Below are positions 1 to 8,230 of a stretch of 64,000 nucleotides of DNA, piece after piece (the stretch's first letter is position 1; each line of letters starts with the position of its first letter). The translations under genes and the position numbers were made by a program. The notes beneath the pieces are model-generated. The model saw nothing but the letters and a program-made list of their open reading frames with translations, was not told the DNA's origin and made no database searches. Source of the stretch: JANPCX01 sp031431125 (GTDB taxonomy: Bacteria > Pseudomonadota > Gammaproteobacteria > Burkholderiales > Burkholderiaceae_C); assembly GCA_031431125.1 (NCBI GenBank), contig JANPCX010000021.1, forward strand, positions 1 through 64,000. Reading direction: 5' to 3'.

Positions 1-139
1 AAAGGGGGGGGGGCCTGCGGCGCCCTGGCAGGGGCCTTGAGGGCATAAAAAAACAGACAACAGAACACGCCAAAAATGAACCGCGTAAAGCGGACAATCT
101 ACTTGCTACAAAAGCGGACAGTTCTATTTGCTCTCAACA
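1..139. mobile_element. Right end of an IS21-like insertion sequence (rest lies left of the window)
   Basis: Two imperfect copies of a terminal repeat are visible: AAAGCGGACA at 87-96, followed by ATCTACTTGCT, and again at 111-120, followed by GTTCTATTTGCT. The element appears to end in CTCAACA at 133-139. Multiple internal copies of a terminal repeat and a 5'-TG...CA-3' boundary are typical of the IS21 family, so the family call is by inference. Directly after position 139 the sequence becomes coding for a glutamate mutase S subunit in mid-gene, which marks the insertion point. A run of ten G lies at 4-13. The transposase genes and the left end are outside the window. Confidence 0.6.
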
Positions 140-429
140 CCGCCATTGAAACTGGCGCTTCCGCCATCTTGGTGTCGTCCATCTACGGACACGGTGAGAT
201 CGACTGCTTGGGTTTTCGTGGTCGCTGTATCGAGCGCGGCGTGGAAAACATGGTGCTTTATGTGGGCGGCAACTTGGTGATTGGCAAGCGCCCGTTTGAA
301 GAAGTGGAAGCCTTGTTCATCGAGATGGGCTTTGACCGCGTGTTCTCGCCCAGCACCAATTTGCTCGATGTCGCGCGCTTGCTGCGTGCCGACATCGCTG
401 CCGCTGCCACCACGGCCCAAGCCGCTTGA
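76..429 (+). pseudogene. glmS: Glutamate (methylaspartate) mutase S subunit, 5'-truncated by the IS
   Basis: From about codon 22 the product matches the C-terminal two thirds of the glutamate mutase sigma subunit: AIET, VSSIYGHGEIDC, a VGGN stretch followed by GK, and MGFDRVF. The family is about 137 residues long and binds the cobalamin tail with an N-terminal DxHxxG motif near residue 14-18. That part is missing. It is replaced by about 21 codons read out of the IS end, so the open frame from 76 is a chimera. Without the B12 lower-ligand histidine the mutase should be inactive. The next gene, glmL, begins 12 nt downstream, and the rest of the operon looks intact. A second intact S subunit elsewhere could still rescue the pathway. 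Confidence 0.8.
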
Positions 430-441
430 GCGGCTGACGCT

Positions 442-1911
442 ATGTTGTGCGCGTCGATAGACATTGGTTCCACGTGGACCAAGGGAGCGTTGTTTTCATT
501 GATCAACGACGACCTGGTGCTGTTGGAAAGACGGGCCTGCCCCACCACCGTGGACGACCTGGCGCGTGGGTTCAACGAGCTGCTGCTCCAACTGCTGCCC
601 ATCAAAACCATCACCGAATTGCCCGCGCTCATTCAAAGCGGTCGTGTCGAGTTGTCTTACTCCTCCTCCGCCAAAGGCGGCTTGGCGGTAGCGGCCTTGG
701 GTCTGGTGCCCGACATCACACTGGAAACCGCCAAGGTGGCCGCCTACTCGGCAGGTGCCAAGTTGACGCAGGTGCTGTCTTACAAACTCACGGCCGCTGA
801 CATTCGCGCCCTGGAAGCCGCACCGCCCGACATCCTGCTATTTGCAGGCGGCACCGACGGCGGCAACACCGACTATGTGCTGGCCAATGCCCGGACCCTG
901 GCGGCGTCCAAGCTCGATTGCGCCATGGTCTATGCGGGCAACCGTTCGGTGCGCGACGAAGTCAGTGAACTGTTGGCGCACAAAGACTTCATTGCCGTCG
1001 ACAACCTGCTGCCCACACTGGACGAGCCCCACCCCGAACCTGCCCGCGAAGCCTTGCGCTCCCTCTTTTTGGCCCGCATCGTCAAAGGCAAGGGCCTGGA
1101 CCGCATCATCGCCGCCACCGGCATTGAGCCCTGGCCCACACCCTATGCGGTGTATGAATACGCCAAAGCCATCCGAGAGCATGTCCCGGGCTGGCATAAG
1201 TTTGTGCTGCTCGACATGGGCGGCGCCACCACCGACGTGTATTCCGCCCACCGCGAGTCGCCCGTCGGCGGCACGGTGCTGCGTGGCCTGCCTGAACCCG
1301 ACGTCAAACGCACCGTGGAAGGTGATTTGGGCATGCGCGTTTCAGCCGCCGCGGCAGCAGACAGCGGCAAGGCACTGATTCGCAACGCGCTGGCGAACGA
1401 CCCCATTCGTTTCCAAGCCTTCAACGACTATGTGGCCCGCCTGGCCGCAACGCCCGACCACTTGCCGCAAGACGCGAGCGGCCAAGCCTTCGACGCCTTG
1501 CTGGCCGGTGCTTGCGTGGCCCATGCCTGTGCCCGCCACGCGGGCCGCAGCTACGAGGTCTACACGCCCGATGGTCTGGTGCGTGTGCAACTCGGACGCG
1601 ACCTGAGCCAGGTGCACAAAGTGATCGGCTCCGGTGGCTGGTTGTCCAAGGTGGACAGCTTCAACCCCGGCAGTTGGTTGGCACAAATTGCAGTCGACGC
1701 CAAAGGCAAAGCCGTACTCGTGCCAACGCGGATCGATTACCACCGCGACGCCGACTACCTCTTCCCCCTGCTGGCCAACGTGGCCCAAGCCCACCCCGCC
1801 GCCGCCGCCCGCATGGGTGTGCGTGCCTTGGTCAACGCCAGCCAGGTGACGGAACCTCAAACTTTGAAAGCCCCCCATGGAATTGAACAACCAGCGTTTG
1901 AACCCGGCTGA
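442..1911 (+). CDS. glmL: Glutamate mutase reactivase/chaperone GlmL (MutL)
   Basis: This 489-residue protein belongs to the GlmL/MutL family, an ASKHA-fold ATPase encoded between the two glutamate mutase subunits in the classical clostridial operon. The N-terminal phosphate-binding segment SIDIGSTWTKGALF (from about residue 5) and the second one, LLDMGGATTDVYS (about residue 257), are typical of the actin/Hsp70/sugar kinase fold. FAGGTDGGN near residue 134 is another family signature. The likely role is ATP-dependent exchange of damaged cobalamin in the mutase. The gene starts 12 nt after the broken S-subunit gene and its last 35 nt overlap glmE, so translation is probably coupled. Length is normal and no damage is seen. 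Confidence 0.9.
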   Translation: MLCASIDIGSTWTKGALFSLINDDLVLLERRACPTTVDDLARGFNELLLQLLPIKTITELPALIQSGRVELSYSSSAKGGLAVAALGLVPDITLETAKVAAYSAGAKLTQVLSYKLTAADIRALEAAPPDILLFAGGTDGGNTDYVLANARTLAASKLDCAMVYAGNRSVRDEVSELLAHKDFIAVDNLLPTLDEPHPEPAREALRSLFLARIVKGKGLDRIIAATGIEPWPTPYAVYEYAKAIREHVPGWHKFVLLDMGGATTDVYSAHRESPVGGTVLRGLPEPDVKRTVEGDLGMRVSAAAAADSGKALIRNALANDPIRFQAFNDYVARLAATPDHLPQDASGQAFDALLAGACVAHACARHAGRSYEVYTPDGLVRVQLGRDLSQVHKVIGSGGWLSKVDSFNPGSWLAQIAVDAKGKAVLVPTRIDYHRDADYLFPLLANVAQAHPAAAARMGVRALVNASQVTEPQTLKAPHGIEQPAFEPG

Positions 1912-3325
1912 GTTCGAAGCCGAACGCGCCGACGTGCTGGCCACCTGGCCCACAGGCAAAGACGTCAACTTAGCTGATGGCGTGCGCTTTCAGCGTTCGC
2001 TGCCTGAGAGCAAACGTTTCTCAACCGCGATGCGCGAGGCCGACCGCACCGGCCGCACCCTGTGCCAACCGCGCGCGGGGGTGGCTTTGCTGAGTGAACA
2101 CATTGACCTGCTCACCTATTTGGAGGGCTCCTGCGATGTGCTGCCCACCACGATCGATGCCTACACCCGCTTGAACCGCTACGAAGAGGCCGCTGTCGGC
2201 ATCGCCCGCTCGGAAGAAGCCGGCACCTCGCTGCTCAACGGTTTCCCGGCGGTGAACCACGGCCTGCACGGCTGCCGCGAACTGGTCAACGCTTTGAGCA
2301 AACCAGTGCAGGTGCGCCACGGCACGCCAGACGCACGCTTGCTGGCTGAGATCACCATGGCCGCCGGTTTCACCGCCTATGAAGGCGGCGGCATTTCCTA
2401 CAACGTGCCCTATGCCAAGAAGGTGCCACTCGAGCGTTCGATTCGCCACTGGCAGTATTGCGACCGTCTGATCGGCATGTACGAAGACGAAGGCATACGC
2501 ATCAACCGCGAGCCCTTCGGCCCGCTCTCGGGCACCTTGGTGCCGCCCTTTGTATCGCACTGCGTGGCTTTGATTGAAGGCTTGCTGGCGTTGGCGCAAG
2601 GTGTGAGGTGCATCACCTTGGGCTATGGCCAAGCCGGCAACATGGTGCAAGACGTGGCCGCCATTCGCTCGCTGCGCGAGCTGGGCCACGAGTACTTCCA
2701 AGCCGCGGGTTACGAAGACTACGAACTCACCACCGTTTTCCACCAGTGGATGGGCGGCTTCCCTGAAAACGAGTCCATGGCTTATTCAGTGATTTGCTGG
2801 GGCTCGGCCACCGCCGCCATGGCCGGTGCCACCAAGGTGATCGTCAAAACCCCCCATGAAGCGGCCGGCGTGCCCACCAAAGAAGCCAACCGCCAAGGTT
2901 TAGAAGCCACGGGCCAAATCATCAACATGGTGCGCGAGCAAAACTTCCAGCCCAGCGAAGCCATGGTGCGGGAAATTGCCCTGATCAAACGTGAAGTGCG
3001 TGCCGTCATGGCCAAGGTGTTTGAACTTGGCAAGGGTGACATCGCCGTGGGGGCCGTGCGTGCCTTTGAAGCCGGCGTGATGGACGTGCCCTTCGCGCCC
3101 GCCAACTGCAATGCCGGCAAGCTCATGCCGATTCGAGACAACGAAGGCGCGGTGCGCATCTTCAACGCAGGGCGGGTGCCTCTGCCCGAGGATGTGATGG
3201 TCTACCACCGCGAAAAAATTGCCGAGCGCGCCATAGTCGAAGGCCGCGAAGCCTCGTTCCAAATGGTGGTGGACGACATCTACGCCATTTCCAAAGGCCA
3301 ATTGGTAGGAAGACCACAACCATGA
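1877..3325 (+). CDS. glmE: Glutamate (methylaspartate) mutase E subunit
   Basis: The 482-residue product is the catalytic epsilon subunit of adenosylcobalamin-dependent glutamate mutase, which interconverts L-glutamate and (2S,3S)-3-methylaspartate. It is full length (the clostridial protein has about 483 residues). Family stretches visible include RTLCQPRAGVAL (about 60), LNGFPAVNHG (about 122), EGGGISYN (about 172), and FHQWMGGFPENE (about 289). These build the TIM barrel that holds substrate and coenzyme. The start overlaps glmL by 35 nt and the stop overlaps the ammonia-lyase start by 4 nt (ATGA). The enzyme needs the S subunit for B12 binding, and the local S gene is truncated, so activity of this copy is doubtful unless it is complemented. 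Confidence 0.93.
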   Translation: MELNNQRLNPAEFEAERADVLATWPTGKDVNLADGVRFQRSLPESKRFSTAMREADRTGRTLCQPRAGVALLSEHIDLLTYLEGSCDVLPTTIDAYTRLNRYEEAAVGIARSEEAGTSLLNGFPAVNHGLHGCRELVNALSKPVQVRHGTPDARLLAEITMAAGFTAYEGGGISYNVPYAKKVPLERSIRHWQYCDRLIGMYEDEGIRINREPFGPLSGTLVPPFVSHCVALIEGLLALAQGVRCITLGYGQAGNMVQDVAAIRSLRELGHEYFQAAGYEDYELTTVFHQWMGGFPENESMAYSVICWGSATAAMAGATKVIVKTPHEAAGVPTKEANRQGLEATGQIINMVREQNFQPSEAMVREIALIKREVRAVMAKVFELGKGDIAVGAVRAFEAGVMDVPFAPANCNAGKLMPIRDNEGAVRIFNAGRVPLPEDVMVYHREKIAERAIVEGREASFQMVVDDIYAISKGQLVGRPQP

Positions 3326-4593
3326 GCACACCCAATATTCACATCACCCGCGCCCTCTTCGTGGCGGGTTATTCCTCGTTTTATTTCGACGACCAACAAG
3401 CCATCAAAAACGGGGCCGACCACGACGGCTTCGTCTACACGGGCCAGCCCGTCACCCCCGGTTTTCAGGCGGTGCGCCAGGCCGGTGAATGTGTGTCGGT
3501 GCTGCTGCAACTGAGCAATGGTGCGGTGGCCGTGGGCGACTGTGCGGCCGTGCAGTACTCTGGCGCCGGTGGGCGCGACCCGCTGTTTGTGGCGGCCCAG
3601 TTTGTGCCGTTTTTGGAGCAGCACATCGCCCCTTTGCTGGAAGGCCGCAGCGCTGCAGACTTCCTTGCCAACACCCGATTTTTTGATGCCCTGGAAGTGC
3701 AAGGCCAACGCCTGCACACTGCCATTCGATATGGCTTGTCTCAGGCACTACTTGACGCCGCCGCCTTGGCCACACAACAACTCAAAGCCGAGGTGGTGTG
3801 CCAAGCCTACGGCCTGCCCGTGGTGGCCGAGGCGATTCCGCTTTTCGGCCAAAGTGGCGACGACCGCTACAACGCCGTCGACAAAATGATTCTCAAGCGC
3901 GTGGACGTATTGCCCCACGGCCTGATCAACAACGTGGCCGACAAACTCGGCCACCAAGGCGAAAAATTAGAGGCCTATGTGCAGTGGCTGGTCCAGCGCG
4001 TCAAAACCCTGGGGCCCGCCAGCGGCTATTTGCCTGAGCTGCACATCGACGTCTACGGCACCATTGGCCTCATCTTCAACCAAGACGCCAAACGCATTGC
4101 CAACTACATCGCCGGACTGGAAAAGTTAGCCGGTCCCTTGGCGCTGTCGATTGAAGGCCCGGTCGATGCAGGCTCGAAGGACGCACAAATTGAGGCCCTG
4201 GGGCAAATCACCCAGTCACTGAAACAAATCGGCTCGCGTGTGCGCATCGTGGCCGACGAGTGGTGCAACACCCGTGAAGACGTCATAGACTTCACCGACG
4301 CCCAGTGCTGCGACATGGTGCAAATCAAAACACCTGACCTCGGCAGCGTGCACAACATTGTCGAGTCCGTCATTTACTGCAACGAGCATGGCATGCAGGC
4401 CTACCAAGGCGGCACCTGCAACGAAACCGATGTGTCGGCCCGCGCCTGCGTGCATGTGGCCTTGGCAGCACGGCCCATGCGTTTGCTGGTGAAACCCGGC
4501 ATGGGGTTTGACGAAGGCATGAACATCGTGAACAACGAAATGCGACGCACGGTGGCGCTGTTGAAGGGGCGCAGGACAGGAGCGACACCATGA
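3322..4593 (+). CDS. mal: Methylaspartate ammonia-lyase
   Basis: The 423-residue protein belongs to the enolase superfamily and removes ammonia from L-threo-3-methylaspartate to give mesaconate. The three metal ligands are readable as Asp in LHIDVYG (about residue 240), Glu in SIEGPVD (about 275) and Asp in VADEWC (about 309). The catalytic lysine lies in VQIKTPDLG (about 333) and the conserved histidine in VLPHGLIN (about 196). Length matches the Clostridium tetanomorphum enzyme (413 residues). It overlaps glmE and the next gene by 4 nt each (ATGA junctions), so this is a tight operon. Its product feeds the following CoA-transferase. Confidence 0.95.
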   Translation: MSTPNIHITRALFVAGYSSFYFDDQQAIKNGADHDGFVYTGQPVTPGFQAVRQAGECVSVLLQLSNGAVAVGDCAAVQYSGAGGRDPLFVAAQFVPFLEQHIAPLLEGRSAADFLANTRFFDALEVQGQRLHTAIRYGLSQALLDAAALATQQLKAEVVCQAYGLPVVAEAIPLFGQSGDDRYNAVDKMILKRVDVLPHGLINNVADKLGHQGEKLEAYVQWLVQRVKTLGPASGYLPELHIDVYGTIGLIFNQDAKRIANYIAGLEKLAGPLALSIEGPVDAGSKDAQIEALGQITQSLKQIGSRVRIVADEWCNTREDVIDFTDAQCCDMVQIKTPDLGSVHNIVESVIYCNEHGMQAYQGGTCNETDVSARACVHVALAARPMRLLVKPGMGFDEGMNIVNNEMRRTVALLKGRRTGATP

Positions 4594-5822
4594 ACGCTGC
4601 AGAGAAACACGCGAGCCGCCCCCGCCCCCTGGACGGCGTCACCGTCGTCTCACTCGAACACGCCATTGCCGCGCCTTTTTGCACCCGCCAGTTGGCCGAC
4701 CTGGGTGCACGTGTCATCAAGGTAGAGCGTGCCGGTGAAGGCGACTTTGCCCGCCACTACGACACCCGCGTGCAAGGCCTGTGCTCGCACTTCGTGTGGG
4801 TGAACCGCTCCAAAGAAAGCATTGCACTGGATCTGAAGAGCCCCGCCGCTGCCTCGGTGATGGAAAAGCTGCTGTCCAAAGCCGACGTCTTCGTGCAGAA
4901 CCTCGCCCCCGGCGCCGCCGCACGTTTGGGGCTGTCAGCCCCCGTGCTGCAAGCACGCGACCCACGGCTCATCGTGTGCGACATCTCCGGTTACGGTGCC
5001 GACGGCCCTTACCGCGACCGCAAAGCCTACGACCTGCTCATTCAAAGCGAGGCCGGCTTTTTGTCCGTCACCGGCACGCAAGACGAGCCCGCCAAAGCCG
5101 GCAGCTCCATTGCTGACATTGCCGCGGGCATGTATGCCTACACGAATATCTTGTCGGCCTTGATGCTGCGCGACCGAACCGGGCGCGGCTCGCACATTGA
5201 TGTGTCCATGCTGGAATCGCTGTGCGAGTGGATGGGTTACCCCCTGTACTACGCCTTCAACGGCGCCGAGCCCCCTCCCCGACTCGGTGCCGCCCACGCC
5301 ACCATCTTCCCTTACGGCCCCTTCCAAGCAGGCGATGGCCGTACCGTGATGCTGGGCCTGCAAAACGAACGCGAGTGGGTGGCCTTTTGCCAGGTGGTGC
5401 TGGAGCAAGCCGAGCTGGCCACCGACCCACGTTTTGTGAGCAACAGCCAACGCAACCAACACCGCAACCAGTTGCGCGGCCTGATCCTGGACACCTTCGC
5501 CGTCCTCACCGCCGCCCAAGTGCGCGAGCGCCTGGACCGCGCCCAAATTGCCAACGCTTCTGTGAACAACATGCACGATGTTTGGCAACACCCCCAGCTG
5601 GCCGCGAGGAATCGCTGGGCGAAAGTGCCCTCCCCCGCAGGCGATTTGCCAGCCCTCTTGCCCCCCGGCGTGAACGACCAGTTCGAGCCCCGCATGGATG
5701 CCATCCCTCGCCTCGGTGAACACACCGTGAGCGTGCTGCAAGAACTGGGTTTTGGCGCAGCAGAGATTGACGCCATGTTGACGCCACAAACGCCATGTGC
5801 ATCCAACAGCGCTTTGGCTTGA
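4590..5822 (+). CDS. Class III (CaiB/BaiF family) CoA-transferase, probably mesaconate-specific
   Basis: This 410-residue protein has the family III CoA-transferase layout: LDGVTVVSLEHAIAAPFCTRQLADLGARVIKVE-type N terminus, then DLKSPA, DISGYGADGPYRDRKAYDLL with the active-site aspartate in the AYDLL segment (about residue 148), and SMLESLCEWMGYPL. Such enzymes move CoA between carboxylic acids through an aspartyl-CoA thioester. Because the gene overlaps methylaspartate ammonia-lyase by 4 nt and a CitE-like lyase follows, mesaconate is the likely acceptor. The donor cannot be read from sequence (succinyl-CoA and acetyl-CoA are both used by relatives). Substrate assignment is inferred from context only. 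Confidence 0.85.
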   Translation: MNAAEKHASRPRPLDGVTVVSLEHAIAAPFCTRQLADLGARVIKVERAGEGDFARHYDTRVQGLCSHFVWVNRSKESIALDLKSPAAASVMEKLLSKADVFVQNLAPGAAARLGLSAPVLQARDPRLIVCDISGYGADGPYRDRKAYDLLIQSEAGFLSVTGTQDEPAKAGSSIADIAAGMYAYTNILSALMLRDRTGRGSHIDVSMLESLCEWMGYPLYYAFNGAEPPPRLGAAHATIFPYGPFQAGDGRTVMLGLQNEREWVAFCQVVLEQAELATDPRFVSNSQRNQHRNQLRGLILDTFAVLTAAQVRERLDRAQIANASVNNMHDVWQHPQLAARNRWAKVPSPAGDLPALLPPGVNDQFEPRMDAIPRLGEHTVSVLQELGFGAAEIDAMLTPQTPCASNSALA

Positions 5823-5856
5823 AAGCAAAGACGCAACGCATCACAGTCCATCGAAT

Positions 5857-5954
5857 TGTCATTCCCGCGAAAGCGGGAATCCAGTCGGTGGTGATGAACA
5901 AAGCGGTGGAGAAAATTCGGCACATTCCTGGAGTCCCGCTTTCGCGGGAACGAC
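5857..5954. repeat. Pair of inverted palindromic repeats (REP/BIME-like)
   Basis: Two copies of a short palindrome face each other. TCATTCCCGCGAAAGCGGGA (5859-5878, continuing AATCCAG) is matched by an inverted copy at about 5929-5954 (TGGAGTCCCGCTTTCGCGGG followed by AACGAC). Each copy can fold on its own (CCCGC-GAAA-GCGGG and CCCGC-TTTC-GCGGG), and the pair can also form one long stem with a loop of about 45 nt. Such GTCATTCCCGC repeats are common dispersed elements in beta- and gammaproteobacteria. The pair lies between the CoA-transferase and lyase genes, where it could stop transcription or protect mRNA. Confidence 0.8.
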
Positions 5955-6039
5955 GGCCAGTTTGCTGAACCAGTGACATCTCCCCTGAAGTCATTCGCTG
6001 CCCATATTTGCAGTGCGAGCACATCCATAGAAATCCAGC

Positions 6040-6882
6040 ATGCCCTCCCACCCCAACATCCAAGAAGCCCGCACCCTGCTCTTCGTCCCCGGCAACCGCC
6101 CCGAGCGTTTCGAGAAGGCGGCCCGCAGCGGTGCCGATGCCGTGGTGCTCGACCTGGAAGACAGCGTGCCCCCCAGCGCCAAACAAGCGGCCAGGCAAGC
6201 CATCAAGCAAGCCTGGCCCCTGCTACACGCCTTGGGCTTGCCTCTGGTGCTGCGCATCAACCCCGAAACCAGCGCAGCTTGGCGCGACGACTTGGTTTTG
6301 CTCAATGAGCTGCCCGGCCTGGGCGCTCTCATGGTGCCCAAAGCCGAGTCCACCCAAACCTTGGGCAATCTGCACTTTCACTTCAGGGGCGTGCACTTGT
6401 TGCCGCTGATAGAAACCGCCGCAGGCGCGCACCACCTCCACGCCATCGCCCAAAGTCCCGGCGTGCAGCGGCTGGCCCTGGGCCACATCGATTTCATGGC
6501 CGACACCGGCATCACCTGCAGCGAGGACGAAAACGAACTCGCCCCGCTGCGTTTCGCCATCACCATGGCCACCCGCTTGGCCAACCTGCCGCCCGCCATC
6601 GACGGCGTGACCGTGCAAACTCAGGATGTGGCGCGCCTAACGGCAGACACCCAACGAGCCCAACGTTTTGGCTTCGGCGGCAAGCTGTGCATACACCCGA
6701 GCCAAATTGCGCCCGTCCACGCGGCCTTTGCGCCATCAGAGGCTGAACTCAACTGGGCCAAGCGCGTGATTGAAGCGGATGCCACATCGGGTGGCGCAGC
6801 GGTGCAGCTCGATGGGCGCATGGTGGATGCGCCGGTGGTATTGGCAGCGCGGCGGGTGGTGGAGCGGGCAGGGCCGCATTGA
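6040..6882 (+). CDS. HpcH/HpaI aldolase/CitE-family lyase, probably citramalyl-CoA or related lyase
   Basis: The 280-residue protein is a CitE-like TIM-barrel lyase: RTLLFVPGNRPERFEKA at the N terminus, the acidic metal/CoA region VVLDLEDSVPPSAK (about residue 35), LVLRINPETS with the conserved arginine (about 70), ALMVPKAES (about 98), LPLIETAAGAHHL (about 122) and GKLCIHPSQI (about 220). Family members cleave CoA esters such as citramalyl-CoA, malyl-CoA or citryl-ACP. After the mesaconate CoA-transferase, cleavage of citramalyl-CoA to acetyl-CoA and pyruvate is the logical step. The hydratase that would turn mesaconyl-CoA into citramalyl-CoA is not in the window. The gap of 217 nt to the upstream gene contains the palindromic repeat pair. 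Confidence 0.85.
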   Translation: MPSHPNIQEARTLLFVPGNRPERFEKAARSGADAVVLDLEDSVPPSAKQAARQAIKQAWPLLHALGLPLVLRINPETSAAWRDDLVLLNELPGLGALMVPKAESTQTLGNLHFHFRGVHLLPLIETAAGAHHLHAIAQSPGVQRLALGHIDFMADTGITCSEDENELAPLRFAITMATRLANLPPAIDGVTVQTQDVARLTADTQRAQRFGFGGKLCIHPSQIAPVHAAFAPSEAELNWAKRVIEADATSGGAAVQLDGRMVDAPVVLAARRVVERAGPH

Positions 6883-6888
6883 ATTTGC

Positions 6889-6907
6889 CAGACGTGATTG
6901 ACGTCTG
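6889..6907. terminator. Hairpin between convergent genes, possible terminator
   Basis: CAGACGT at 6889-6895 pairs perfectly with ACGTCTG at 6901-6907 around a 5-nt loop. It sits between the stop of the CitE-like gene and the stop of the convergent LysR gene. No T run follows on either strand, so intrinsic termination is only possible, not shown. Confidence 0.35.
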
Positions 6908-6961
6908 ACATAAAGCACGACAACGCGTTTCCGTGCGAGCAACGCCGCAGCCAGTCAAGCC

Positions 6962-7912
6962 TCACTGCCTGGGCAACTTGCTTGACCCCGGAAACAAACT
7001 CTCCATGAAGGCGGGCCCCTCTGTCACCATGAATTCCTGAAATGTTTGGGCGGCGGGGGTGAGGAGTTTGGTGGCAGGGTAGAGGACGTACCAGGTGCGA
7101 ACGATGGGCAGGCCCTTCACATCGAGCAATACGAGGTGGCCGGTTTGTTGTTCTAGGCCTATGGTGTGCAGCGAAATGAAGGCCAGACCCATGCCGGCCA
7201 TGACGGCTTGTTTGATGGACTCATTGCTGCTCATCTCGCGTTGCATCGGCGGTTTGATCTGGTGTTCGGCGAAGAAAAACTCCATGGCCGAGCGGGTGCC
7301 GGAGCCATTTTCTCTGTAGATAAATGGCTCGCCCGCGAGCTTTTGCGGGTCCAGCCGCTTTTTGCCCGCCAAGGGATGGTTGGGCGCTGCAATCACGCCG
7401 TGGGGGTGACGGGCAAAGGGCTCGGCCACCACGGCGGTGCGGGGCGGTGGGCGGCCCATGATGGCAAGGTCGACCTCACCGGCTTCCAGTTGTGTGATCA
7501 CGGCCTCGCGGTTGGCGATGCTCACGTCCAGTTCAATGTGTGGGTGCTGGGCGTGAAACTGCGCAATCAGGCGTGGTGCGAAATACCGCGTGGTGGTGAC
7601 AAGGGCAATTTTGACTTTGCCTTGGTGGCGGCCCTGCAGCGCGTCGAGCGCGTCGCTGGCATCCCGCAGGCTTTGCGCCACACGCTGGGCGTAGGGCAGC
7701 AGGGTTTGGCCGGCGCTGCTGAGCACCAGGTTGCGTCCGCGTTTTTCAAACAGGGGCACACCCACAGCCTCAGACAACTGCGCCATTTGCATGGACACCG
7801 CAGGCTGGGTGAGGTGCAGCGCCTCGGCCGCACGCGCGAAACTCGATGTTTCACCGGCGATGATGAAAATCTGCAGTTGGCGCAAGGTGGCGTGGCGCAG
7901 GCGTTCGGTCAT
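6962..7912 (-). CDS. LysR-type transcriptional regulator, CbbR-like
   Basis: The 316-residue protein has an N-terminal winged helix-turn-helix (LRQLQIFIIAGETSSFARAAEALHLTQPAVSMQMAQLSEAVG, about residues 8-50) and a periplasmic-binding-protein-like effector domain. The overall pattern, including VTTTRYFAPRLIAQF and MGRPPPRTAVVAEPFA, resembles the CbbR branch of the family. I chose the ATG at 7912 because the family starts just before this helix-turn-helix; the longer frame to 8041 adds an unrelated basic tail. It is convergent with the methylaspartate operon, and no RuBisCO genes are in view, so its target is unknown. It could control the neighbouring operon or genes outside the window. Confidence 0.85.
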   Translation of the reverse strand: MTERLRHATLRQLQIFIIAGETSSFARAAEALHLTQPAVSMQMAQLSEAVGVPLFEKRGRNLVLSSAGQTLLPYAQRVAQSLRDASDALDALQGRHQGKVKIALVTTTRYFAPRLIAQFHAQHPHIELDVSIANREAVITQLEAGEVDLAIMGRPPPRTAVVAEPFARHPHGVIAAPNHPLAGKKRLDPQKLAGEPFIYRENGSGTRSAMEFFFAEHQIKPPMQREMSSNESIKQAVMAGMGLAFISLHTIGLEQQTGHLVLLDVKGLPIVRTWYVLYPATKLLTPAAQTFQEFMVTEGPAFMESLFPGSSKLPRQ

Positions 7913-8130
7913 GGTGCGTTTGGCAAGGCGGCAATGCCGGGGGTGTGGCGTGGCGCATTGTAGGAAGACCCCGAGAACAGCCGCCTGGCCCGCCCGCTGT
8001 CCGAGCCCCCACCTCGTGGTTCCAACCGGCTGTCGTGCCAATTCGCGCGATTCACCTTCAAGTGCATGCCGTCAGAGGCTGTGCGTTTTGTGTCAGTGCC
8101 GAAGCAAATTGACATCCACAGACAAGCACA

Positions 8131-8230
8131 GAAGGCGAGGTTCGCGGTGCAATGGCTTTCATCGGCACAGCGCACTTCTCCCCAACGCGGCACCGATATC
8201 TTCAACCCAAGTATTTAAAGGACTCTGACT
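8131..8230 (+). promoter_or_regulatory. Conserved leader/promoter region, copy 1
   Basis: This 100-nt stretch upstream of the repeat-protein gene at 8231 matches the 97 nt upstream of the related gene at 12098. A 33-nt block (8131-8163, containing GTGCAATGGC) differs from 12001-12033 at only 6 positions. A further block (CCGAT, then TCAACCCA, then AAAGGA) follows after exactly 28 nt in both copies and runs into the ribosome binding site. The 318-nt gap between the LysR start (7912) and 8231 holds nothing else I can recognise apart from a possible TTGACA at 8109-8114. Confidence 0.6.
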
